DNA of 64,000 bases, from NCBI GenBank assembly GCA_046348995.1, contig JAXMDB010000003.1:186001-250000 (forward strand), in the 5' to 3' direction. Positions 8,738 through 16,822 of the stretch are shown piece by piece; the stretch's first letter is position 1, and every line of letters begins with the position of its first letter. The translations under genes and the position numbers were made by a program. This DNA is from JANNSX01 sp046348995 (GTDB lineage: Bacteria > Pseudomonadota > Alphaproteobacteria > Rhizobiales > Hyphomicrobiaceae). The notes under the pieces are model-generated. The model ran no database searches and was not told the DNA's origin. It worked only from the letters and a program-made list of their open reading frames with translations.

Positions 8738-8773
8738 GATCCTCCACCGCAGGCAAGTGAGTGGTGGAGGATC
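8738..8773 (+). promoter_or_regulatory. Hairpin covering the aminotransferase ribosome-binding site
   Basis: An 11-bp perfect inverted repeat, 8738-8748 with 8763-8773, has a 14-nt loop. The 3' arm contains GGTGGAGG, whose GGAGG core (8766-8770) is the best ribosome-binding site for the GTG start at 8779. Folding would hide that site. There is no T-run, so a terminator for amtB is less likely than a translational control or processing structure. Confidence 0.55.
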
Positions 8774-8778
8774 GGACT

Positions 8779-9990
8779 GTGAGTGCCAACCAAGCGCAAG
8801 ACAAGCTCGCCCGCGCCATCCAATCTCCCTTCCCCCGTCTGCGTACGCTGCTCGACGGCATGGAGCCGGGCGCGCCGGCCATCGACATGACGATCGGCGA
8901 GCCGCGGCATGCGCCGCCCGATTTCGTCGTCAAGCTGCTGGACGAGCATAAGGCGGGCTTCGGCAAGTATCCACCGATCAACGGTATCCCGGAGCTTCGC
9001 CAATCGATCGCGTCCTTCCTCGATCGCCGCTACGGCATCGGCCGGCACATCGACATCGAGAAGAACGTCCACATCCTCTGCGGATCGCGCGAGGGATTGT
9101 TCTCGGCCGTGCCCCCGGCGATCGATCGGCGCGCTGCCCATCCCCGCCCGGCGGTGCTCATCCCCAACCCGTTCTATCAAGTCTACATCGCGGCGACGCT
9201 GACGGCTGGGGCCGAGCCGATTTTCCTCCCCGCCACCGCCGAGACCGGTTTTCTTCCCGATCTCGATGCGCTCGAGCGCGACACCGCGCTACTCTCACGC
9301 ACACGGGCCTTCTACCTCTGCTCACCGTCCAATCCGCAAGGCGCCGTCGCCAGCCGGGACTATCTCGCGCGCGCCATCGCGCTTGCCCGCACTTACGACG
9401 TCATGCTCCTCGCCGACGAATGCTACTCGGAGGTCTATGCAAGCCGGGCACCGACGGGCGTGCTCGAGGTCGCGGCTGAGACAGGCAGCCTCGCCAATGT
9501 CGTGGCCTTCAACTCCCTCTCGAAGCGGTCGAACCTGCCGGGCCTCAGGTCCGGCTTCGTGGCCGGCGATGGGGCGTTCCTGACGCGATTGAGCCAGTAC
9601 CGCAATGTCATGGCGCCGCAAATGCCGCTGCCGATCCAGCACGCGAGTGCGGCCGTCTGGGCCGATGAGGCTCATGTGGGGCCGAGCCGAGCGCTCTACC
9701 AAGAGAAATTCCGGATCGCCGCCGAGGTGCTCGGCAACCAATTCGGTAATCCGACACCGGGCGGCGGGTTCTTTCTTTGGCTCGATATGAGCCATTTCGG
9801 CGGTGGCGAGGCCGCTTCGGTAAGACTCTGGAAACGTTGCGGTGTCAAAGTGTTACCGGGCGCTTATCTGTCGCAAAAGGATGCTCGTGGCGGTGACCCC
9901 GGTGCCGCCTACGTGAGGGTCGCGCTGGTTCACGACCTCGAAACGACACGAGAGGCGCTCGACAGGTTACGGAAGGCCTTGTCTGAGTAA
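8779..9990 (+). CDS. Class I/II aminotransferase, DapC-like
   Basis: 403 aa from GTG 8779, chosen because GGAGG lies 8 nt upstream; a GTG at 8761 falls inside the hairpin and is less likely. The PLP lysine is in FNSLSKRSNLPGLRSGF (near 249), with LCSPSNPQGAV and LADECYSEVY as cofactor-binding motifs. The closest recognisable group is N-succinyl-diaminopimelate aminotransferase (DapC) of the lysine and peptidoglycan precursor pathway, also a common neighbour of ftsK in Rhizobiales. Other aspartate-type aminotransferases share these motifs, so substrate is an inference. It lies eight bases upstream of ftsK. Confidence 0.78.
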   Translation: MSANQAQDKLARAIQSPFPRLRTLLDGMEPGAPAIDMTIGEPRHAPPDFVVKLLDEHKAGFGKYPPINGIPELRQSIASFLDRRYGIGRHIDIEKNVHILCGSREGLFSAVPPAIDRRAAHPRPAVLIPNPFYQVYIAATLTAGAEPIFLPATAETGFLPDLDALERDTALLSRTRAFYLCSPSNPQGAVASRDYLARAIALARTYDVMLLADECYSEVYASRAPTGVLEVAAETGSLANVVAFNSLSKRSNLPGLRSGFVAGDGAFLTRLSQYRNVMAPQMPLPIQHASAAVWADEAHVGPSRALYQEKFRIAAEVLGNQFGNPTPGGGFFLWLDMSHFGGGEAASVRLWKRCGVKVLPGAYLSQKDARGGDPGAAYVRVALVHDLETTREALDRLRKALSE

Positions 9991-9998
9991 GGACGCCA

Positions 9999-12674
9999 GT
10001 GTCGTACGAAGTAGAGCATGTCAGGGAGTCCGACCTCCTGCCCCCCGCGCTGTCGCGGGCGCTGCGGGCCTCGCTCTATCGCGTGCTGGGGTTGGGTCTC
10101 ATTGCGCTTTCCGCCGTCGGTTGGCTCTCGCTGCTGACCTGGGCCGGCAACGACGGCAGCCAGGCGCTCGGGCCGACCTTCCTGCCGCAGAATGTGCTCG
10201 GGGCACCGGGCGCTCTCCTCGCCGACTTCGGCTTACAGGCGATCGGACTCTCGGCCGCGCTTCTATTGTTTCCACCGACCTTCTGGGGGCTCGATCTCAT
10301 CGCAGGCCGCGCCTTGCCGGGCTTGCGCGGCCGCCTCGCGGTCTGGCCGATCGCAACGCTGCTCGCGGCCGGTGCTCTCGCCTCGCTACCGAGGCCGGCC
10401 TTCTGGCCCCTCGAGCACGGCTTCGGCGGGCTTGTCGGCGACTTGGTTTTCGAGGCGTTGCGCGTGCCGTTCTTCTCGCTCGGCAGCACATTGGCGACGC
10501 TTGCCTCGTTCGCCGTGCTCGCGGCCGGCGCCGCGCTCGGCTTTGCCTTCACTCTCGGCATCGGGCGGCCGAAACAGCGTTTCGTACCGCGGTCGCGCTC
10601 CGTGTCGCCGGCTTCTCGGGAGCGGATATCGCAGTCTGCTGGGCCTTCGATTGCCGGGGGCGTGGCAAGCTTGCTGCGTGCTGGCGTCGACCGGCTTGTG
10701 GCGCGCGAGGAGCCTTCACCAGTATTGCGCGACACGGAACCACCGGCTCTGCGCTCCGACGACCCGCCTGAGCTCCCGCTCGGCTGGGATCGGATGCGCT
10801 CGGGCGATCATGAGCCGATCCGGCCGGCAACCACGCCCGTGGCGCCTCCGAAGGCCCGGTCGAACGGCCCGGCCTTCTCGCCGTATTCGGCCATCGCCGA
10901 CGAGGACGACGACGGCGAGGCCGATCCGAGCCTGCTCGGCGGCGTTGCCGGCTCCACCTTCACGCCCGTGATGGAGGATCAGCCCGAGGACGAGATGAGT
11001 GCGGCGATCGCTCGCCGGTTCGCGCCCGCCGGGGCGAAACCCGCGGCGGCTCCGGCCGATCTCGCACCCATGCCCGATCCCGACGAGCCCGCACCCGTAC
11101 TCGCCAAGCCGCGGGCCCGCAGCTTCGGACCGGTTGCCCCCGAGCGCCCGCCGGGCACGTTCCGCCTGCCGTCCGTGCGGCTGCTCAAGAAGCCGGTGGC
11201 GGCCAAGCCCTCGCCCGAGTTCACGCAGTCGGTCATGCGCGGCAACGCTCGCCTGCTCGAGGATGTGCTCAACGATTTCGGCATCAAGGGTCAGATCGTC
11301 GATATCCGGCCGGGCCCGGTGATCACCGTCTACGAGCTCGAGCCGGCGCGGGGTATCAAGGCGTCCCGCGTCATCGCGCTCGCCGACGATATCGCCCGCT
11401 CGATGAGCGCGGCCTCGGCGCGCATTGCCGTCATCCCGGGGCGCAATGCCATCGGCATCGAGTTGCCAAACCCGCGCCGCGAGGCTGTCGGCTTGCGCGA
11501 TCTCATCGAGAGCGAGGGCTATCGCGCGACCGGTGCTCAGCTTCCCCTCGTGCTCGGCAAGGCGACGGACGGCGCGCCCGTCATCACCGATTTGGCCCGC
11601 ATGCCGCACCTCCTCGTCGCCGGCACGACCGGGTCGGGCAAGTCGGTCGGCATCAATGCGATGATCCTGTCGCTCTTGTTCCGGATGACGCCGGAGCAGG
11701 TGAAGCTCATCCTCATCGATCCCAAAATGCTGGAGCTGTCCGTCTACAACGGCATCCCGCATCTGCTCGCGCCGGTCGTCACCGAGCCGCGTAAGGCGGT
11801 GGTGGCGCTCAACTGGGTCGTCCGCGAGATGGAGGAGCGCTACAAGCGCATGTCGCTTCTGAACGTGCGCAACATCGAGACCTACAACAACGCGATCGCC
11901 AACGCCGCGCGGCAGGGCCGCCAGCCGACGCGCACGGTCCAGACCGGTTTCGATCGCCGCAGCGGCCAGCCGATCTACGTCGAGGAGAAGCTCGAGCTGT
12001 CGCCCATGCCCTTCATCGTCGTCGTCATCGACGAGATGGCCGACCTCATGATGACGGCGGGCAAGGACATCGAAGCCGCCGTACAGCGGCTGGCGCAGAT
12101 GGCGCGTGCGGCCGGCATTCACCTCATCACGGCAACCCAGCGGCCGAGCGTCGACGTCATCACCGGCACGATCAAGGCGAACCTGCCCTCGCGGATCTCC
12201 TTCAAGGTCGCCTCCAAGATCGATAGCCGCACCATCCTCGGCGACGGCGGCGCGGAGCAGCTGCTCGGCGCGGGCGACATGCTGTACTCGGCCGGCGGCA
12301 CCCAGGTCAGCCGCGTGCACGGCGCTTTCGTCTCGGACGAGGAGGTCGAGCAGGTCGTGAAGGATTTGCGGTCGCAAGGGCGCCCGGCCTACATCGAGGC
12401 GATCACCGCCGAGCCCGAGGAGGAGATGGACGAGGGCGAAATGGGCGGCGAGGGCGGCTCCGGCGACGATCTCTACGACCGCGCCGTCTCGATCGTGCTC
12501 AAGGACCGCAAAGTCTCGACGAGCTACATCCAGCGCCGGCTCCAGATCGGCTACAACCGGGCCGCCGACCTGATCGAGCGCATGGAGCAGGACGGCATCA
12601 TCAGCCCGCCAAACGGTGCGGGAAAGCGTCACATCCTGGCTGGTGACGGACCCGCCGCCAAAATTGCCTCATAA
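9999..12674 (+). CDS. ftsK: DNA translocase FtsK
   Basis: 891 aa from GTG 9999. The N-terminal ~190 residues contain four or more membrane helices that anchor it at the septum. A proline- and charge-rich linker follows (about 200-400). The motor domain has Walker A AGTTGSGKSVGIN (near 541), Walker B IVVVIDEMADL (near 672) and LITATQRPSVDVITG. The C-terminal gamma winged helix (from about 823, VSTSYIQRRLQIGYNRAA) reads KOPS sites and activates XerCD. It pumps chromosome ends across the closing septum. The lolA gene follows about 100 bp downstream. Confidence 0.97.
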   Translation: MSYEVEHVRESDLLPPALSRALRASLYRVLGLGLIALSAVGWLSLLTWAGNDGSQALGPTFLPQNVLGAPGALLADFGLQAIGLSAALLLFPPTFWGLDLIAGRALPGLRGRLAVWPIATLLAAGALASLPRPAFWPLEHGFGGLVGDLVFEALRVPFFSLGSTLATLASFAVLAAGAALGFAFTLGIGRPKQRFVPRSRSVSPASRERISQSAGPSIAGGVASLLRAGVDRLVAREEPSPVLRDTEPPALRSDDPPELPLGWDRMRSGDHEPIRPATTPVAPPKARSNGPAFSPYSAIADEDDDGEADPSLLGGVAGSTFTPVMEDQPEDEMSAAIARRFAPAGAKPAAAPADLAPMPDPDEPAPVLAKPRARSFGPVAPERPPGTFRLPSVRLLKKPVAAKPSPEFTQSVMRGNARLLEDVLNDFGIKGQIVDIRPGPVITVYELEPARGIKASRVIALADDIARSMSAASARIAVIPGRNAIGIELPNPRREAVGLRDLIESEGYRATGAQLPLVLGKATDGAPVITDLARMPHLLVAGTTGSGKSVGINAMILSLLFRMTPEQVKLILIDPKMLELSVYNGIPHLLAPVVTEPRKAVVALNWVVREMEERYKRMSLLNVRNIETYNNAIANAARQGRQPTRTVQTGFDRRSGQPIYVEEKLELSPMPFIVVVIDEMADLMMTAGKDIEAAVQRLAQMARAAGIHLITATQRPSVDVITGTIKANLPSRISFKVASKIDSRTILGDGGAEQLLGAGDMLYSAGGTQVSRVHGAFVSDEEVEQVVKDLRSQGRPAYIEAITAEPEEEMDEGEMGGEGGSGDDLYDRAVSIVLKDRKVSTSYIQRRLQIGYNRAADLIERMEQDGIISPPNGAGKRHILAGDGPAAKIAS

Positions 12675-12779
12675 TCCCGTGGGAAAGGCCGCGACTGGTC
12701 TATCTGGACGTCCTTTGGACGCCTAGGTATCTGCTGCCTGGGCGGATGACGGCCGTCCAAGAAATCTCCGGGGTGGAAG

Positions 12780-13508
12780 ATGATCGTCGCGAACCGGTTG
12801 AGGTGCCTTGCGCTGGTGATGGGCGGCTTGTGGTTGGCACCGGCGCCTCTCAGCGCGGAGGAGGCGACTGCGACCCAGCCTCCGGCTTCTGCTGTCGGCG
12901 CGACGGCCACGTGGTCGGCCGAGGTCGATTCGACTGTCAGCGGCATAACCCTGGACGAAAAGCAGCTCGCCATCGTCGCCGAGGTCAACGCCTACTTCAA
13001 CGACATCACCGATCTCAAGGGCAAGTTTCTCCAGACCGATGCCGAGAAGGGGCAGACCAAAGGCGCTTTTCTCATTCAGCGTCCCGGCCGGTTCCGGTTC
13101 GACTACGCGTCGCCCTCGACCCTCGTGGTCCTCTCCGACGGCGAATATCTCTCCTTCGAGGAGCAGGGCAATCCTCCCGATCGCTATCCGCTCGACTCGA
13201 CGCCGTTCGGTGTTCTGTTCAAGGACAAGGTCGATCTCGCCCAATCGGCCAAGATCGTCGAGCTCTATGCCGACAATGATCTGGTGACGATCACCCTCGA
13301 GGACAAAAGCGATTCCTCGAACGGCCGCATCAAGCTGTTCTTCGCGCGCGTCGACGGCAAGCTCGAGCTTGCCGAGTGGGTGGTGACGAGCCCGGATGGC
13401 GGCGACACACGGGTCGAGCTCGCCGAGCTCGTCCGCGGCGAGAAGGCGGAAGCCAAGCTGTTCGAGCTCCGCAAGATTTCCGACGAGGCCGGAAAGCCTC
13501 AGAAGTAG
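12780..13508 (+). CDS. lolA: Outer-membrane lipoprotein carrier protein LolA
   Basis: 242 aa with a signal peptide (about 1-25, ending LSA) followed by a short low-complexity linker. The LolA fold is recognisable from YFNDITDLKGKFLQTDAEK, GAFLIQRPGRFRFDY and LVVLSDGEYL. It ferries lipoproteins from the LolCDE complex across the periplasm to the outer membrane. It is somewhat longer than E. coli LolA because of the N-terminal linker and C-terminal tail. The ftsK-lolA-xth order is common in Rhizobiales. Confidence 0.93.
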   Translation: MIVANRLRCLALVMGGLWLAPAPLSAEEATATQPPASAVGATATWSAEVDSTVSGITLDEKQLAIVAEVNAYFNDITDLKGKFLQTDAEKGQTKGAFLIQRPGRFRFDYASPSTLVVLSDGEYLSFEEQGNPPDRYPLDSTPFGVLFKDKVDLAQSAKIVELYADNDLVTITLEDKSDSSNGRIKLFFARVDGKLELAEWVVTSPDGGDTRVELAELVRGEKAEAKLFELRKISDEAGKPQK

Positions 13509-13568
13509 CGTCTTGAACGGGCGGCCAACAGAGCCGGTAACAATTCCGTTAATTTTCGTCCATGTGGA

Positions 13569-13596
13569 TTGAAATCCGTCCTGGTGGGCCTATCTT
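13569..13596 (+). promoter_or_regulatory. Candidate sigma-70 promoter for an intergenic RNA
   Basis: TTGAAA (13569-13574) and TATCTT (13591-13596) are spaced by 16 bp and lie downstream of lolA. They would start a transcript near 13603 that ends at the strong terminator at 13704-13739. The -35 element matches five of six consensus positions and the -10 element is weaker. Assigned by eye only. Confidence 0.45.
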
Positions 13597-13602
13597 ACCT
13601 GT

Positions 13603-13739
13603 ACAGCGAGCGTATCACCCATTCGGTAGTGCCCCCCCGTCTAACCGAAGATGCGCTCGTAGACACCGGCTTCCCTCCCGGTGTCATGCGCGTAATGCGC
13701 TGTGGCGCCTCGTCGAAAGACGGGGCGCCCTTTTCGTTT
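13603..13739 (+). ncRNA. Candidate small RNA between lolA and xth
   Basis: Three hairpins follow a promoter-like sequence. Hairpin 1 pairs 13622-13629 with 13641-13649 around a single bulge and exposes the loop TGCCCCCCCGT. Hairpin 2 is an 8-bp perfect stem (13662-13669 with 13678-13685) with the loop CTTCCCTC. Hairpin 3 is an intrinsic terminator with a T-rich tail. Pyrimidine-rich loops that can pair with Shine-Dalgarno sequences are known from several alphaproteobacterial trans-acting sRNA families. No convincing protein is encoded here. It could instead be the structured 3' end of the lolA mRNA. Confidence 0.5.
13704..13739 (+). terminator. Strong intrinsic terminator downstream of lolA / candidate sRNA
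   Basis: An 11-bp GC-rich stem (GGCGCCTCGTC paired with GACGGGGCGCC, one G-U pair) has a GAAA loop at 13715-13718 and is followed by CTTTTCGTTT. This is a textbook Rho-independent terminator on the plus strand, ending before xth. Confidence 0.85.
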
Positions 13740-13761
13740 CGGGCACTCTCGATTATCTGAG

Positions 13762-14589
13762 ATGCCCATGACGATCCGCATCGCCACCTGGAACATCAAT
13801 TCCGTCCGCATCCGGACTCATCTCGTTCGCCGGCTGGTCAAGCTGGCGAGCCCGGACGTCCTCTGTCTGCAAGAGATCAAATGCGAGGCAGGTGAGTTTC
13901 CGCGCAAAGTTTTCGAGCGAATGGGCTACCCCTACATCGAGATCGCCGGCCAGCGCGGCTACCACGGCGTCGCCGTGCTCTCGCGCTTTCCCCTCGCCCG
14001 CCTCGGCGCCGAGGACCTGCACGGCACCGGGGAAGCGCGTCACCTCGGTGTTTCGCTCGGCATCGGCCGCGCTCGTGAGCCTCTCGAGGTCCACAATTTC
14101 TACGTTTCGGCCGGAGGCGACATCCCCGATCCCGACGAGAACCGCCGCTTTCGGGAAAAGCTCGCCTATCTGGACGCGCTCGAGGCCTGGTCCGGCCGGC
14201 TCGCCGGAAAGCGCCGCCGCGTCGTCGTCGGCGACCTCAACGTGGCGCCCTTCGAGCACGACGTCTGGTCGCACAAGCAGATGCTGAAGGTGGTCTCGCA
14301 TACGCCCACCGAGGTGGAGCGATTCGGACGGGCGGTGGCGGCCGGCAACTGGACCGACGTCATGCGCCGCTTCGTGCCGGAGAGCGAGAAGCTCTACTCG
14401 TGGTGGAGCTATCGATCCGCGGACTGGCGAGTCTCCAATCGCGGCCGCCGGCTCGATCACGTCTGGGCGTCGCCCGCCGCGAGTGGCGACCTCGCCGCCA
14501 TGACGGTGCACGACGCGGCTCGTGGCTGGACACGGCCGTCCGACCACGTGCCCGTCGTCGTCGACCTCGATCTCGAGCCGAGCGCTTGA
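13762..14589 (+). CDS. xth: Exodeoxyribonuclease III
   Basis: 275 aa from ATG 13762 (13768 is an equally possible ATG). An AP endonuclease and 3'-5' exonuclease of base-excision repair, of the endonuclease/exonuclease/phosphatase fold. Family motifs occur in order: ATWNINSVR, LQEIKCE, GYHGVAVLSR, VVVGDLNVAP, RRLDHVWAS and the terminal SDHVPVV with the catalytic histidine. It is downstream of a strong terminator and therefore probably has its own promoter, and is convergent with the following TadG-like gene. Confidence 0.95.
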   Translation: MPMTIRIATWNINSVRIRTHLVRRLVKLASPDVLCLQEIKCEAGEFPRKVFERMGYPYIEIAGQRGYHGVAVLSRFPLARLGAEDLHGTGEARHLGVSLGIGRAREPLEVHNFYVSAGGDIPDPDENRRFREKLAYLDALEAWSGRLAGKRRRVVVGDLNVAPFEHDVWSHKQMLKVVSHTPTEVERFGRAVAAGNWTDVMRRFVPESEKLYSWWSYRSADWRVSNRGRRLDHVWASPAASGDLAAMTVHDAARGWTRPSDHVPVVVDLDLEPSA

Positions 14590-14598
14590 GGCGTAGGG

Positions 14599-15843
14599 CT
14601 ACTTCGCGATGCGCAGGTTCTGCAACCGCTTGGCGATGTCCTGGAACGCCATCCTGAGCTCGGTGCTGTTGTCGGCGCTGAAGTAGTGGCTGGGGCTCGT
14701 AGCGCAGGCTTGTAGCGTGGCTTCGGCGGCGGGTGGCGACTGGAATGCGACCGAGTAGATGACGACATTGCCACCGGTGACGGCCGGGTCCTTGATCGAG
14801 TCGCAGATCGCGATCGCCTGGTCCGAAGAGGTGGCGTTCTCGGGGCCGTTGAAATAGCTCGTGTTGAACTCGCCATCGGTCATCAGGATGATGGCCTTGA
14901 TGGTATTCGGGTCGGCGTAGGGTTTGGGGGCGGCGCTCGCGGGCCAGACCGGCGTCCAGCTCGGCGAGATCGTATACCAACCCCAGCCGAGGCCGATGTG
15001 TCCCGCCGTCCAGCCATCGGCGTTCAACGCGTCGATCTCGGCTCGAACGAGAGCGCGGTCCGAGCTGAGCGGCAGGATCTCCGAAACAGGACACATGTAC
15101 TGGACGTTCGAGGGCGGATCGCTCTCGGTCCCGAAGTAACGGCCGGAGTCGGGCGGCTCGTCGGTGTAGGCATGCGCGCCGTGCCGCTCGACAACGCAAT
15201 TGTCGAGGCTCTGGTTGTCAGAGGCGAGCGCCGCGTAGCCGCCGGCATTGACCGAGGCCGAATAGGGCACCAGCGCAATCCGATTGTTCGCCGGTTTGCC
15301 CGCGGGCTGGAGAATATCCACGATGTCGTTCGCGGCGAGCTTCAGGTCGGCGATCTTCTGGCCACTCATCGATCCCGTGATGTCGAGCACCATGGCGAGC
15401 TCGATGTTGCGCATCTTGAAGATCGAGGTCGACGACTTCGTGAAGTTGACGGCGTTCACGTTCAGGATGCGCGAGAAGCTGGTCGGCACCTGCACGTCGG
15501 CATTGATCGTCACCGAGCCGGTGGCGGGATCGATGTCGATGTCGAAGTCGCTCCACGTGAAGGCGGCGGCATCGGTCGAGCCCATCTGCGCCTTGAAGAC
15601 GTTCTCGGCCAGCACTCTGACCTCGGCCTCGGTCTTGCCGCCTTCGGCGAGCGCCCGGGCGGCGGCGAGCGAGGCCGCATCGAGGGAGTTGGCGATCTTG
15701 CTGGACGTACGGACGGCTTGGGCGCCGTCGAGCGCGAAGCCGACCGCGAACACGATGAGGAAGATGCTCAACGCGAAAATGATCGCAATCGAGCCGTTTT
15801 GATCGCCCCGTAAGCGCCAAGACCCATCGGAAATGGACGACAT
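14599..15843 (-). CDS. TadG-like pilus-assembly protein with von Willebrand A domain (paralogue 1)
   Basis: 414 aa. After a short cytoplasmic start, one membrane helix (about 19-40, GSIAIIFALSIFLIV) and a TadE/TadG-type region SLDAASLAAARAL precede a long extracytoplasmic vWA domain. The metal-ion site DITGSMS lies near residue 153 and MTDGEFNTSYF further on. Such proteins are linked to Flp/Tad pili or to envelope-associated functions. A homologue with the same architecture and near-identical spacing lies at 16823-18121, with an extensin-like gene between them. No tad secretion genes are in the window, so a pilus role is uncertain. Confidence 0.85.
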   Translation of the reverse strand: MSSISDGSWRLRGDQNGSIAIIFALSIFLIVFAVGFALDGAQAVRTSSKIANSLDAASLAAARALAEGGKTEAEVRVLAENVFKAQMGSTDAAAFTWSDFDIDIDPATGSVTINADVQVPTSFSRILNVNAVNFTKSSTSIFKMRNIELAMVLDITGSMSGQKIADLKLAANDIVDILQPAGKPANNRIALVPYSASVNAGGYAALASDNQSLDNCVVERHGAHAYTDEPPDSGRYFGTESDPPSNVQYMCPVSEILPLSSDRALVRAEIDALNADGWTAGHIGLGWGWYTISPSWTPVWPASAAPKPYADPNTIKAIILMTDGEFNTSYFNGPENATSSDQAIAICDSIKDPAVTGGNVVIYSVAFQSPPAAEATLQACATSPSHYFSADNSTELRMAFQDIAKRLQNLRIAK

Positions 15844-15968
15844 TGTTCGGTGCCCCGCATGCGTAACTCCGGCGAGGAGGCTACGGGCAGGGACGCAAAA
15901 CCTTGGTAAAGGCTCAGGGGTTTGATAACCGAAAGACGCGGAGAGAATTGGTCTGGGTTAGCAAAACC

Positions 15969-16718
15969 TCACCAGCAGACCCGCCCCGGACCACGATCCA
16001 GGTGGAAGTGGTTCTCGTGCGGTTTGTTGTAGTCGGGCCCCAGCGTCACCCGGAAGTAATTGCAAGCCCCACTGTGCACGCGGCGCAAAAAATCCCCCTT
16101 CGCGCCCTTGTCTTTCCAGTCGCGGAGGACGCTGATGGTCGTGCCGTTCGCGAGTGTGAAGCCGCCGATATCGACGGCGTTGGCCGTCGCATGCTGGCTG
16201 CGGGCGAGCGAGGGATCGATCTCGCGGAGGATCTTGTTCAAGCGATTTCTGTACGTGCCGCCGATCTTGTCTCGGCAGGCATAGGTGCCCATGTCGGACA
16301 TCGAGACGACCCGGCTGCCGAACAGGCGCTCGGCCTCCGGCTGCACGACGAACTCGGTCCAGAGCGAGAGCGCGGCGGTAGCCGGGCACGTCAGCGGCGA
16401 CAGCCCGACGCTGGCCCCGCCGACCTGGCTGACGCTGAACGCGTTGACATAGCCGCAATCGTCGGCGCCGATCGGATGGTCCTGGACCGGAGACGCGACC
16501 GCGTGCGGACCTTTGAACATTTCTTGGCACAAGTCTCGGCTATTGGTCAGCGCGGCAAGCCGCCAGTCGATGAACCAGCCCGATCCCGATGCCAGATCGA
16601 TCGCCGGGAGTGGCGACATGCCTGCGGACAAATGGCCGAAGCGCAGGCCGTAAAGATAAACGCCGCCCAGCACGACGAGCAGCATGATGAGTGTGTTCGG
16701 AATGAATGGAACGCGCAC
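15969..16718 (-). CDS. Extensin-like C-terminal domain protein (Extensin_2), membrane-anchored
   Basis: 249 aa from GTG 16718, chosen because MRVPFIPNTLIMLLVVLGG then forms a clean membrane anchor; TTG at 16748 is an alternative. The rest is an Extensin_2 domain common in alphaproteobacteria: four spaced cysteines, SQHATANAVDIGGF and, near the end, NHFHLDRGPG. The spaced H, D and H residues resemble those of LAS-type peptidases, so a murein-peptide-cleaving role is possible but not shown. It sits on the same strand between two TadG-like genes, suggesting a shared envelope context. Confidence 0.8.
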   Translation of the reverse strand: MRVPFIPNTLIMLLVVLGGVYLYGLRFGHLSAGMSPLPAIDLASGSGWFIDWRLAALTNSRDLCQEMFKGPHAVASPVQDHPIGADDCGYVNAFSVSQVGGASVGLSPLTCPATAALSLWTEFVVQPEAERLFGSRVVSMSDMGTYACRDKIGGTYRNRLNKILREIDPSLARSQHATANAVDIGGFTLANGTTISVLRDWKDKGAKGDFLRRVHSGACNYFRVTLGPDYNKPHENHFHLDRGPGRVCW

Positions 16719-16822
16719 GGTGCCCCCTGGCGCGAAACCTAAAGACAATGCCGCTGCCTGAAACGGCTCGGGCGGACGTCACCCCCCGGCGACGCCCGCC
16801 CGATTGCCTAGCTGCGAAGGGA

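Noticed and set aside
10716..12632. A 638-codon frame antisense to ftsK
   Set aside because: Same reasoning: it lies opposite the FtsK motor domain, shows no motif, and follows the third-position GC pattern of the real gene.
13562..13771. Two overlapping 60-70 codon frames in the lolA-xth gap
   Set aside because: They run across a strong terminator and hairpin structures; composition is not protein-like. A structured RNA explains the region better.
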